Shown one piece after another: positions 17,814 through 26,379 of a stretch of DNA of 64,000 bases. The notes under the pieces are model-generated. The model was given only the letters and a program-made list of their open reading frames with translations, had not been told where the DNA came from and did not search any database. This DNA comes from DATDAH01 sp963792205 (GTDB taxonomy: Bacteria; Actinomycetota; Acidimicrobiia; Acidimicrobiales; DATDAH01), in contig CAWBVI010000011.1 in the NCBI GenBank assembly GCA_963792205.1, forward strand, positions 60,035 through 124,034, given 5' to 3'. The first letter of the stretch is position 1. Each line of letters starts with the position of its first letter. A program made the translations under genes and the position numbers.

Positions 17814-20800
17814 GACCCGTCCCCGTCCGGGGCCCGCCGCCGCCGGAGCAGCGTGGCGACGACGTCCACCCCCAGGGCCAGGATGGCCGCCATTGTCAGC
17901 CAATGGGCCGAATCGAAGTTCTGCGGCCACGCGAAGTCCGGCGGGAGGTTCTGATCCATCTGCTTGGCGAAGACGAAGAGGCTGACGCCGAGGAGGACTG
18001 CGGGGGCGGCGAGGCGGACCACGACGGCACCCCAGCGCCAGAGGAGCGCCGCCGCCATGGCTACGGCCAGGGCGACGCCGACCGCGGGGGTGGCGAGCAG
18101 GAACCCGGCGAGGCCGGCCCCGACGACCGGAACGGCAGCGCCCCGCACGGCGAACAGGGTCGCCTCGGGGCGTGGTGGGTACCGCAGGACGATCGCCGGG
18201 GCGCCGTCCCGCCCTGACCCCGGCCGGCGGCGCGGGTCCACGACGAGTACGACGAGGCAGGCGATGAGGGCGATGACCGAGATGGCGAGGGCGACCCAGA
18301 CCAGGCGCTGCGGGGGCCAGCTCACCCCGATCGTGACCGGGCCGTCGCCGTCGGGTTCGACCAGCCACCCGTTGGCGAAGCCCGACACGACCGTGTGGCC
18401 GGCGATGCTCCCGCCCTCGACCGTGGTGGCCCACTCCGGGCTGTAGCTCTCACCGACAGCCAGCCAGAAGGGTTCGTCGGCCTCGGCGCTCACCTCGTAC
18501 TCGAGGCGTTGGGGGGTGGCCACGTCGAGCTCGGGGCCCGGGGCCACCGTTCCCGTGACCCCGGGCGGGACCGCCGCCCCGCCGGGGCCGGACGACAGGA
18601 CGAGCGAGTCGATGTCGATGCCGGTGTCCCGGCCCGGGCGGGCGATGACCTCGGTGTCGCCCTCCAGGGCGACCGGTCCGTTGCAGGCCTCCAGCGCGAG
18701 GGGCAGGCGGGCCTCAGCGTCCTCGGTGGACCCGTCGAGCCGGACCTCGACGTCCTCGCCGTCGATCGCGAGGAGCTCGGCGAAGCAACGGTCGGTGACC
18801 TCGTCGGCGGGGTCGCCACGCCGGACACCCGGCAGGCCGAGCTCGGCCAGGGCCACCGGGAGGACGGCCGCGCCGCCGCTGTACCAGTCGGTGGTCGTCG
18901 ACCGGCGCACCTCGAGGATCGTGACCCGGAAGGTGTCGCCCTCGAGCGCAGGGAAGTCGAGCGGGACCTCGGTCACCGCGCCGTCCTCGCCGGGATCCAG
19001 CGGGGGCAGGTCGAGCTCACGGGCCTCCCCGCCGGCGCTGATCCGCAGCCGCGTCGGCACTGAGTGACGGTCGTCGGTGACCACCTGGAGATCGACGTGG
19101 TCGATCGAACGCGCGTCGGGCAGTTCGAGCTCGACGTACTGGCCCCCGAGGTCGTTGAACGGTGTGGACCACGCCGTCTCGGGATCGTCGTCGATCGACG
19201 CCGAGGCGCGCGAGGCCAGGTCGCCGTCCAGGTGCTCCGAGGAGCGGGCGGTCACGCCGCCCTGGCCTGCGCCCGGGATGCCGAGCAGCCGGTCCACCAC
19301 CGGGTCCTCGGCCTGGGCCGAGATCCGGGCCTCACCGCCGAGCTCGAACTGCCGCTCGTCGGGGACGTCGAGCAGGCGGCGCATCGACGGCTCCTCGTCG
19401 ACCCGCACCGGCTCGGCCGGGTTGGTGCGCTGGCGCTGCAGCACGTAGGTCAGGCGATGTTCGCCGAGGCGGTCGCCGGCCGCCTCCACGACGTCGACGG
19501 GTGGCCGGATCAGCTCCTCGACCCGGAGGTCGGCGAGATCGACCTCGGCGAAGCCGACCGCGCTCACACCGGCCAGCTTGGGGCGGAACCCGATCGTGTC
19601 CGCCAGGATCTCGATCTCGAGCTCGCGGAACGTGCGCTCGCCGAACTCGACGACCTGCCCGGGCCGCTCGCGCGAGGCCTCTGTCAGGTCCACCCGCACC
19701 GGGTCGCCCCCGTCGAAGCGCAGCTCCACTTCGGTGATCCACCGGTTGATCTCCGGCCCCAGGGGCTGGACCAGCCCGACCCGGTCGGTCGTGACCGGTT
19801 CGTCCGCGGTGATGCGCAGGTACTCGCCCTCGACCTCGCTGAACGCGCCCACCTTCCATGCGGTCCGCAGGTCACCGTCGAGCGCGAACCAGGCCCGATC
19901 GCCGGGGGTGTAGCTGACGGGGTTCCCGTACGCGCTGGCCTGCACGACCGCGCCACCCCGCTGGACCGCGACCGTGGCGCTGTCGTCGCCGGCGCCGGGG
20001 AAGAGGTCGAGGCGGGCATCGCCGACGTCGTACTCCAGCGCCTCCTCCCCGGCCATCTCCGTCGCCCCCTCGTTCTCCCGGATGGCGCCCCACCGCCGCG
20101 GTCGGCGCCGGTTCGAGTCGGTGATCACGACGTCGGCCCCCTGGTCGAGGACCGTGGTGAAGAGGTCGGGGTCCTCGCCGGACAGCGAGGGCCGCGCTGT
20201 AGAGGATGGCCCGGTCGGGGTCGATCAGCCCGGCGGCGGTCGCGCTCACGAGGCCGTCGCCGTCGCCGGCGAGCACGGTGGGGTGCTCGGCGGGGAGGGC
20301 CCGCACCATCGGCGCGGGGTCCTCGACGGGGAACACGGCCACGGGCGGCGGGTCCTCGAGATCGGGATCGGTCGCCAGCTCGATCTCGTCCACCAGCGGG
20401 AGCTGTGCTCGGGCCTGGTTCTCCGTGGGCTCGCCGAAGGTGGTCGGCGCGCCCAGCCCGGGGACCTCACCCAGCAACGCCCAGGTGGTCTCCGGGCGGG
20501 GGGTGCGGAAGCGCTCGTACTCGAGGTCCGAGCGCAGGACCACGTCGCCGGCGCCGATCAGGCGAGCCAGCGGGGCCAGGGCGGCCGGGTCGAAGGTGCC
20601 CTCCTGCAGGGGGCGGTCGATGGCGTTCACCAGGTTGGCCGAGACGGGCGTGCCCAGGGGGATGAGCTCGCGGGCGACGTAGGGCCGATCGATGAGCCCC
20701 GGGGTGATCGGATCGACGGTGTTGCCCCACCGGTACGCGGCGAAGTCGGTCCCGGGCAGCTCGAGGACCCGGGTGCCGTCGTCCCGGGCGTCCAGGTACG

Positions 20801-22170
20801 CCGCCGCGTCCTCCCAGTACTGGGGCAGGTCCTCGTCGCGCCGCAGGTTGCGGTCGACCATCTGACCGACCCAGGTGGCGGGCAGGTTGACCACGACCAG
20901 GACGACCACGAGGAGCCCGAGCGGGGTGGCGAGACGGGGGAGGCGGCGACCCACGGCCACCACGGCCGCTCCGAGGAGCACCGAGGTCCCGAGGATCAGC
21001 AGCGGCACGGCCCGCGCCGTGCTCCGGAACGCCAGGCCGAGGTCGGTCTTCGTCCACTCGACCAGGAGCCCGCCGACGGGGGAGGGGTCGTCGTACGGAT
21101 GACCGCCCACGGCGACCACCGCGCCGACGACGACCAGCGTCACGAAGAACAGGCGGTGGCGGAAGCGGGTGAGCGCGGCACCGAGCAGGGCGAACACCGG
21201 GAGGGCGAACGACACCGGGATGCCGAAGCGCATGTAGTGGATGCTGGGCACGATCCACTGCCCGAGCTTGTCGTTGCCGTAGAAGAACCAGTAGCCGAGC
21301 CCGCGGACCACCTCGGGCGTCGTCGAGGCGACGGCGACGGCCTGGTACGTCTCCGTGTAGCGGACGATCGGGATGCCGTACCGACCCTCGACGACGAGGC
21401 CCACGAACCACCAGAGCGACACCCCGACGGTCAGGGCCCCGGTTCGGAGCAACGCGGCCAGCGCCTCCCGCACGCTCGCCTCCCGCTCCACCCAGACCGC
21501 GAACACCACCCAGAGGATCGGGCCGAGGCCGATGAGCACGACCGAGGTCAGGTTGGTGCTGGCCACCGTGAGCGCCACCAGGGAGAACAGGGCCGGATAC
21601 CGCCATCCACCGACGCGGACGGCTCGGGCCAGGAAGGCGATCAACCACGGCAGCCCGGCCCACGGCAGGAGGATGACCGAGATCCGGGCGGCGTAGTCGA
21701 GGACGTAGGGGCTGAGCGCGTACGCCAGCGCGGCGACGAGCATGCCCAGGTCCCACCACCGCGCGCCCGAGGGCGGGGCGTCGCCGTCGTCGCGTTCGGG
21801 CCAGCCGAGCGTGCGCAGCAGGTAGAGGACACCGGTGCCGGCGGCGAAGAGCAGGCTGGCCAGCCACAGGCGCTGTGCCATCCAGTCGGGCACCCCGATG
21901 GCGTCGAGGAACCAGTAGAAGGGACCCATCGGCCACAGGTAGCCGATCACCTGGTGGGTGACCCCGCCGAGGCCGACGCCCGGGTCCCAGAGGAAGGCGG
22001 CGTCGCGGCAGCAGGCGCCCGGGATCCAGGTAGAGATAGGTCTTCGTGTCGGCCCCCACCCGGCCGGGCTGGGTCAGGAGCAGAGGCAGGTAAGTGACCG
22101 CAGCCAGCACCAGGAACGGGGCGACGCGCCATAGGCGCGAGAGGGCAGAGGTAGGGGGAGCGGGAGCCAT
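17810..22170 (-). CDS. AftD-like alpha-(1->3)-arabinofuranosyltransferase (DUF3367), two frame disruptions
   Basis: A giant membrane glycosyltransferase of about 1,450 residues. The N-terminal GT-C half has a dozen hydrophobic segments. The C-terminal half is extracytoplasmic with two discoidin/carbohydrate-binding-like modules (VQASAYGNPVSYTPGDRAWF; ASASIDDDPETAW), then four C-terminal membrane helices. Two extra bases, near 22011 and 20200, break the frame. Removing them gives one continuous protein, and the total length is 3n+2 as expected. In mycobacteria AftD adds arabinofuranose to arabinogalactan and lipoarabinomannan from a decaprenyl donor. The sugar used here is unknown. Start: ATG 22170. 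Confidence 0.83.
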
Positions 22171-22222
22171 CGGAACGAGCGGGACGCAACGCTACCGGGG
22201 TCGCCCCCGCCGGTGGCCTCGC

Positions 22223-22228
22223 TAGCGT
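22223..22228 (+). promoter_or_regulatory. candidate -10 box (TAGCGT) for the methyltransferase gene
   Basis: TAGCGT lies 8 nt before GTG 22237. The preceding sequence CCGGTGGCCTCG is also present before the pyruvate kinase promoter at 62276. Confidence 0.45.
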
Positions 22229-22236
22229 CCCTCCGC

Positions 22237-22995
22237 GTGTCGACCGCTGACGAGACCCAGCTGGAGATGGTGCACCGGCTGCCGAAGGCGGCACTGGTGC
22301 AGCGCATCCCCCACGTCGCCGAGCTGGTCCGCGATCGGCGGGTGGTGCACATCGGCTTCGTCGATGCGGGCTACCAGGAGATGCAGGCAGAGGCCGGGAC
22401 GTGGCTCCACGCCCACCTGGCGGAGACCACGTCGTCGCTCGTGGGCATCGACCTCGACGAGAAGGGCGTGACCACGGCCCGGGCGAACGGCTACGAGGCC
22501 TACGTCGCCGACTGCCGGGACCCCGACGCGATCGACGCGCTCGGCCTCGACCCGGCCGAGGTGGTCGTCGCCGGCGAGATCATCGAGCACCTCGACGACC
22601 CGGGCTCGTTCCTCGACGGCTTGCACCGCCTGCTGGCCCCGGGCGGCCAGCTGGTCCTCACCACGCCCAACGCCTCGGGCCTGCTCAACGGGTTCGCGGC
22701 CATGGCCGGCGCCGAGATCAACCACCCCGACCACGTGATCCTCTTCAGCTGGCGGACGCTCACGAACCTGATGGCCCGCCACGACTGGGAGGTGGTGGCC
22801 ACCGCCACCTTCGTCCCGACGGTCAAAGCGGCCCCGGGGCGGGGCGCCCGTCAGTGGGCGCTCGGCTTCGCCGGGCGCTTCGTCCTCTGGCTGGAGCGGA
22901 CGATCGGCCGGCTCTGGGCCCCCTTCGTCGCCGACGGCCTGATCGTCACCGCCCGCTCGACGCGCGTAGTCGGCGTCGGGCGGGTCGGGTTCTGA
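22237..22995 (+). CDS. class I SAM-dependent methyltransferase
   Basis: A 252-residue methyltransferase with Rossmann signatures: VVHIGFVDAGYQ (a variant of the SAM glycine motif), VGIDLDEKG for the acidic ribose-binding residue, and GEIIEHLDDPG, typical of UbiE/Coq-like members. LAPGGQLVLTTPN marks strand 5. It lies between glycan genes, so a sugar or lipid-carrier substrate is possible but not shown. GTG 22237 is chosen because the TAGCGT box is 8 nt upstream and the longer in-frame ATG lies upstream of that box. It is convergent with DUF2304. Confidence 0.8.
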   Translation: MSTADETQLEMVHRLPKAALVQRIPHVAELVRDRRVVHIGFVDAGYQEMQAEAGTWLHAHLAETTSSLVGIDLDEKGVTTARANGYEAYVADCRDPDAIDALGLDPAEVVVAGEIIEHLDDPGSFLDGLHRLLAPGGQLVLTTPNASGLLNGFAAMAGAEINHPDHVILFSWRTLTNLMARHDWEVVATATFVPTVKAAPGRGARQWALGFAGRFVLWLERTIGRLWAPFVADGLIVTARSTRVVGVGRVGF

Positions 22996-23334
22996 GGTCT
23001 CCTCGACCCGGGCCTTCAGCAGGGCGATCTCCTCGGCCAGGATGCGGGTGCGCTCCTCGGTGCGGGAGAGCTCGAACGAGAAGTGGACGACCATCAGGAA
23101 GAGGAAGGCGATGGCGGCCAGGAAGAACACCGCCGGCTCGTAGGCGATGCCCACCCAGTCGGCGATGGGCACGAGGACGTCGGGGACGATGGCGAACGCC
23201 AGCAGGAAGAGGCCGACGCCGACCCAGAGCAGGGCGTACTTGCCCTTCAGCTTGCGCTGGCGGACCAGGCGCAGGATGAACAGCAGGGAGAACAGCACGA
23301 TGGCCATCACCAGCAGCTGCGCCCGCCAACTCAC
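22946..23334 (-). CDS. DUF2304 domain membrane protein, 3' end uncertain
   Basis: The first 118 residues are a typical DUF2304 protein: three membrane helices (LLVMAIVLFSLLFILRLV; YALLWVGVGLFLLAFAIV; PAVFFLAAIAFLFLMVVH) and a C-terminal helix with ELSRTEER. DUF2304 genes often sit beside GT2 polyprenol glycosyltransferases, as here (ATGA overlap with 23331). As written, the frame has no stop until 22222, which would lie antisense across nearly the whole methyltransferase gene. One missing base near 22990 would instead end it at TGA 22946, giving about 129 residues, the normal length, so I used that end. Confidence 0.65.
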
Positions 23335-24074
23335 GACCGGGCCTCTCGCAGGGTGGCCCGGCGGGGAGCGGAGGCGATGAGGACGATCAGCAGGCGGAGG
23401 TAGTGGTACACGAGGCGCCAGCGGCGGTTCGACGGGGTGCCGGTCTCGCGGTCGCTCATGTTGACCGGTACCTCGGCCACCCGGAAGCCCGCGGCGCAGG
23501 CCAGGAGGAGCGCTTCCACGGACTCCATGTACTCCGACGGATAGGTCCGGGCGAAGTACTCGAGCACCTCCCGGTCGAAGGCCCGGAACCCGGAGCTGGT
23601 GTCGGTGAACTGCTGGCCCGACAGGGTCTTCATGGTGAAGCGGAGCAGGGCCATGGCCCGGGCGCGGACCCGGCTGACGGTGTAGGAGGTGGGCTTGCCG
23701 GCGAAGCGGCTGCCCACGACCATGTTCGCCCCACCGCGGAGGGCGTCGAGCAGAGCGGGGATCTCGTCGGGATCGTGTTGACCGTCGCCGTCGAACTGGA
23801 CCGCCTCCTCGTAGCCGTGGCGGACGGCGTAGAGGAAGCCGGTGCGCAGCGCGCCGCCGATCCCGAGGTTGAACGGCAGCGAGAGCACCGGGACGCCGAG
23901 CCCGGCCGCCACGGCCGCGGTCCGGTCGGTCGAACCGTCGTCGACGACGATCACGTCGAGGCCTGGGCGCGTCCGGAGATCACCCAGGACGGCGGGCAGG
24001 GCCTCTTCCTCGTTGTAGGCGGGGATGATCACCAACGTCTGCGATGGCCCCGCGGTCGCCTCCGACCCGGTCAT
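23331..24074 (-). CDS. polyprenol-phosphate glycosyltransferase (GT2, DPM-like)
   Basis: A 247-residue GT2 enzyme with TLVIIPAYNEEEALP, VVDDGSTDRT and QFDGDGQHDPDE, the last holding the metal-binding acidic motif, and SGFRAFDREVL near 165. It resembles dolichyl-phosphate mannose/glucose synthases that make the lipid-linked donor for GT-C enzymes such as the GT39-like proteins downstream. It overlaps DUF2304 by 4 nt (ATGA). The start is ATG 24074, divergent from the SGNH lipoprotein gene at 24151. Confidence 0.87.
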   Translation of the reverse strand: MTGSEATAGPSQTLVIIPAYNEEEALPAVLGDLRTRPGLDVIVVDDGSTDRTAAVAAGLGVPVLSLPFNLGIGGALRTGFLYAVRHGYEEAVQFDGDGQHDPDEIPALLDALRGGANMVVGSRFAGKPTSYTVSRVRARAMALLRFTMKTLSGQQFTDTSSGFRAFDREVLEYFARTYPSEYMESVEALLLACAAGFRVAEVPVNMSDRETGTPSNRRWRLVYHYLRLLIVLIASAPRRATLREARS

Positions 24075-24137
24075 TCCCGGCGGATCCTACGTGCTCCACC
24101 CCCTGCGGCCCGCGGTCGGGACCGGCGCGGCGCTCAG

Positions 24138-24143
24138 TAGCCT
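24138..24143 (+). promoter_or_regulatory. candidate -10 box (TAGCCT) for the SGNH lipoprotein gene
   Basis: TAGCCT lies 7 nt before ATG 24151, implying leaderless transcription. Confidence 0.45.
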
Positions 24144-24150
24144 CGGGCCG

Positions 24151-25015
24151 ATGCCTGGTCGCCTCCGGCGAGCGCTCGCGCTCGTACTGCTCCTCGTCGC
24201 CCTCGCGACGGCGTGCACGGACGACGGGCCGAGCACCACGGCGGAGGCCGAGTCCACGACCACGACCGTCCCGCCGCCGACGGCGCCGACGACCACCCTG
24301 CCGCCCGGCGGCCGCCAGCCCACCGAGCAGGAACCCCTGCGGGTCACCTTCGCCGGCGATTCGGTGATGGCCGAGCTGGCGCCGGCGATGATCCAGGCGT
24401 TGGAGGGAACGGGGGAGTCCCAGGGGCGGTTCGTCCTGGCGCCGTCCCTCGCCCGGGGCGCCACCGAGGGAGCCGTGTGGAGCCAGGAGCTGCGGCAGCA
24501 CCGGCCGGAGCTCATCGTGTTCCTGGTGGGCGTGTGGGAGGACGGCGTGATCGGCGAGGAGGCCCGCGCCGATCCGGGGTGGGCCGCCCGCTACCGGACC
24601 GAGGTGGTCGAGCCGTTCGTCGACCTCGTGACCCGCGACGGGGCGAAGGTGCTGTGGATCGGGATGGCCGCGGTGCGGGAACCCGATCGTCACCCAGCGC
24701 TTCGCCGGCCTCAACGCCATCTACGAGCAGGTGGCCGACGAACGCCCCGAGGTCGACTTCCTCCAAGGGGGCCAGTACCTGTCCGCCCCGGAGGGGGGCT
24801 ACACGGAGGTGGGCACGTCACTGAGCGGCCAGCCGGTCCGCCTCCGGCGCATCGACGGCCTGCACCTGTGCCCGGACGGCGTCGTCGCCCTGGGCGCCCC
24901 GGTGCTGGAGCGCATCGCGACGCAGTGGAACGTCGGGGCCACCTACGGCTGGCAGCAGGGCACGTGGCGCGAGCCACCCCTGCTGGAGGCGCCCGAGGAG
25001 TGCCCGCCGGTCTGA
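24151..25015 (+). CDS. SGNH/GDSL hydrolase lipoprotein, frame disrupted near 24687
   Basis: A paralogue of the lipoprotein at 15884: signal peptide with lipobox LATAC, a Thr/Pro-rich linker, GDSVM, GVWED in block III and DGLH in block V. An extra base near 24687 (CGGGAACCCG) shifts the frame. Removing it joins the reading VRNPIVTQRFAGLNAIYEQ and gives about 287 residues. Both paralogues share the linker LPPGGRxPT just before the domain. It is probably an extracytoplasmic acyl-transfer or deacylation enzyme acting on the island's glycan. Confidence 0.8.
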
Positions 25016-25035
25016 GCCCGTCAGGGTCGCATCGG

Positions 25036-25041
25036 TAAGCT
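25036..25041 (+). promoter_or_regulatory. candidate -10 box (TAAGCT) for the GT39-like gene pair
   Basis: TAAGCT lies 9 nt before ATG 25051, within the 35-nt gap after the SGNH lipoprotein stop. Confidence 0.35.
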
Positions 25042-25050
25042 CCGCACGCC

Positions 25051-26379
25051 ATGCGGAGCCGACTCCGCGGGTTCCCCGCCCGCCTCCTGTTGATCGTCGC
25101 GGTCGCACTGGCGGTGCGGTGGGTGGCCGTCTTCGTCCACTACGGGGATCTGCCGCTCGAGCTGGACGACAACTACGCCTACCACACGCAGGCGAAGCTC
25201 CTGGTCGAGGAGGGGGGCTTCTACGAGCCGTTCGTGTGGCGGAACTCGATCGAGGCCGGACTGCCTCCGGAGCTCGAGCCCTCGGCCGGCCATCCGCCCG
25301 GGTACATCACCTACCTGGCCGCCTTCGCCGTCGTGGGCCTGGACAGCCCGCTCTCGAACCGCCTGGCGAGCGGGTTGGCCGGCGCCGCGGCCGTCGCCCT
25401 CATCGGGATCACGGCCCGGATCGTGGGGCGATGGGCCGGACTGGGGGAGCGGGGCGCCGACCGGGCCGGGCTGGTGGCCGCCCTGCTCGCCGCCGTGTAC
25501 CCGAACCTGTGGATCAACGACGCCCTGATCCTCTCGGAGTCGCTCTACGCCGCCATCACCGCCCTCGTCATCCTCGCCGGCTACCACTTCTGGCGGCGGC
25601 CGGCCTGGCGCAGCGCGGCCCTGCTCGGCGCGACCTGCGCGGTGGCCGCCCTCACGCGCAGCGAGGGGCTGCTGCTGCTCCCGGGGCTGGTCCTGCCCTT
25701 GGCCGTGGTGCTCCGCGACCGCTCGTGGCGGGACCGGATCGGGCTGGCCGCCGCGAGCGGCGCGGTGGCCCTCGTCCTCATGGCGCCGTGGATGGTGTCC
25801 GTCCTGCTGCGCTTCGAGGAGCCCGCGCCGCCGTATCTGGCCACGGGGAGCGGGCGGGTCCTCGCCTTCGGGAACTGCGACCTCACCTACTCCGGGCGGT
25901 TCTACGGCTACTGGAACATCTTCTGCAGCCCGCCCGAGTTCTCCGGGGACGAGTCCGAGATCGACCGCATCCACCGGGAACAGGCCACGACCTACATGCG
26001 GGAGCACCTGGGCGAGCTCCCCGGGGTCATGCTGGCCCGGGTCGGGCGGCTCTGGCACCTCTACCGGGTCGACCAGGGCGTGGAGTTCGACCAGTTCTTC
26101 GAACGCCGGGGCCAGTGGCCCGCCCGCCTGGCGCTGGGCCAGTTCTACCTGATGGTGCCGGTCGCGATCGCCGGCGGCGTGCTCCTGTGGCGCCGACGGG
26201 TCACGCTCATCCCGCTGGTGTCGCCCTTCGTCCTGGTGACGTTCACCGCGGCCACCACCTTCGGCATCACCCGCTACCGCGTGCCGGCCGAGGTCGCGCT
26301 GACCGTGCTGGCGGGCCTGGGGGTGGCCTGGGTGACCAGCCGCAGCGAGCCGCCGTCGGACGCGCCCGTGGCCGCGTGA
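25051..26379 (+). CDS. polytopic glycosyltransferase, GT39/ArnT-like
   Basis: A 442-residue GT-C-type membrane protein with about ten hydrophobic helices. An acidic motif in the first loop (ELDDNYAYH, near residues 36-44) corresponds to the catalytic Asp region of GT39 enzymes, and a shared family motif AVYPNLWIND lies near 149. Such enzymes use polyprenol-phosphate sugars and act on the outer face of the membrane. Two more members with the same AVYPNLW motif lie at 26376 and 30708. The stop overlaps the next gene by 4 nt (GTGA). Confidence 0.8.
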   Translation: MRSRLRGFPARLLLIVAVALAVRWVAVFVHYGDLPLELDDNYAYHTQAKLLVEEGGFYEPFVWRNSIEAGLPPELEPSAGHPPGYITYLAAFAVVGLDSPLSNRLASGLAGAAAVALIGITARIVGRWAGLGERGADRAGLVAALLAAVYPNLWINDALILSESLYAAITALVILAGYHFWRRPAWRSAALLGATCAVAALTRSEGLLLLPGLVLPLAVVLRDRSWRDRIGLAAASGAVALVLMAPWMVSVLLRFEEPAPPYLATGSGRVLAFGNCDLTYSGRFYGYWNIFCSPPEFSGDESEIDRIHREQATTYMREHLGELPGVMLARVGRLWHLYRVDQGVEFDQFFERRGQWPARLALGQFYLMVPVAIAGGVLLWRRRVTLIPLVSPFVLVTFTAATTFGITRYRVPAEVALTVLAGLGVAWVTSRSEPPSDAPVAA

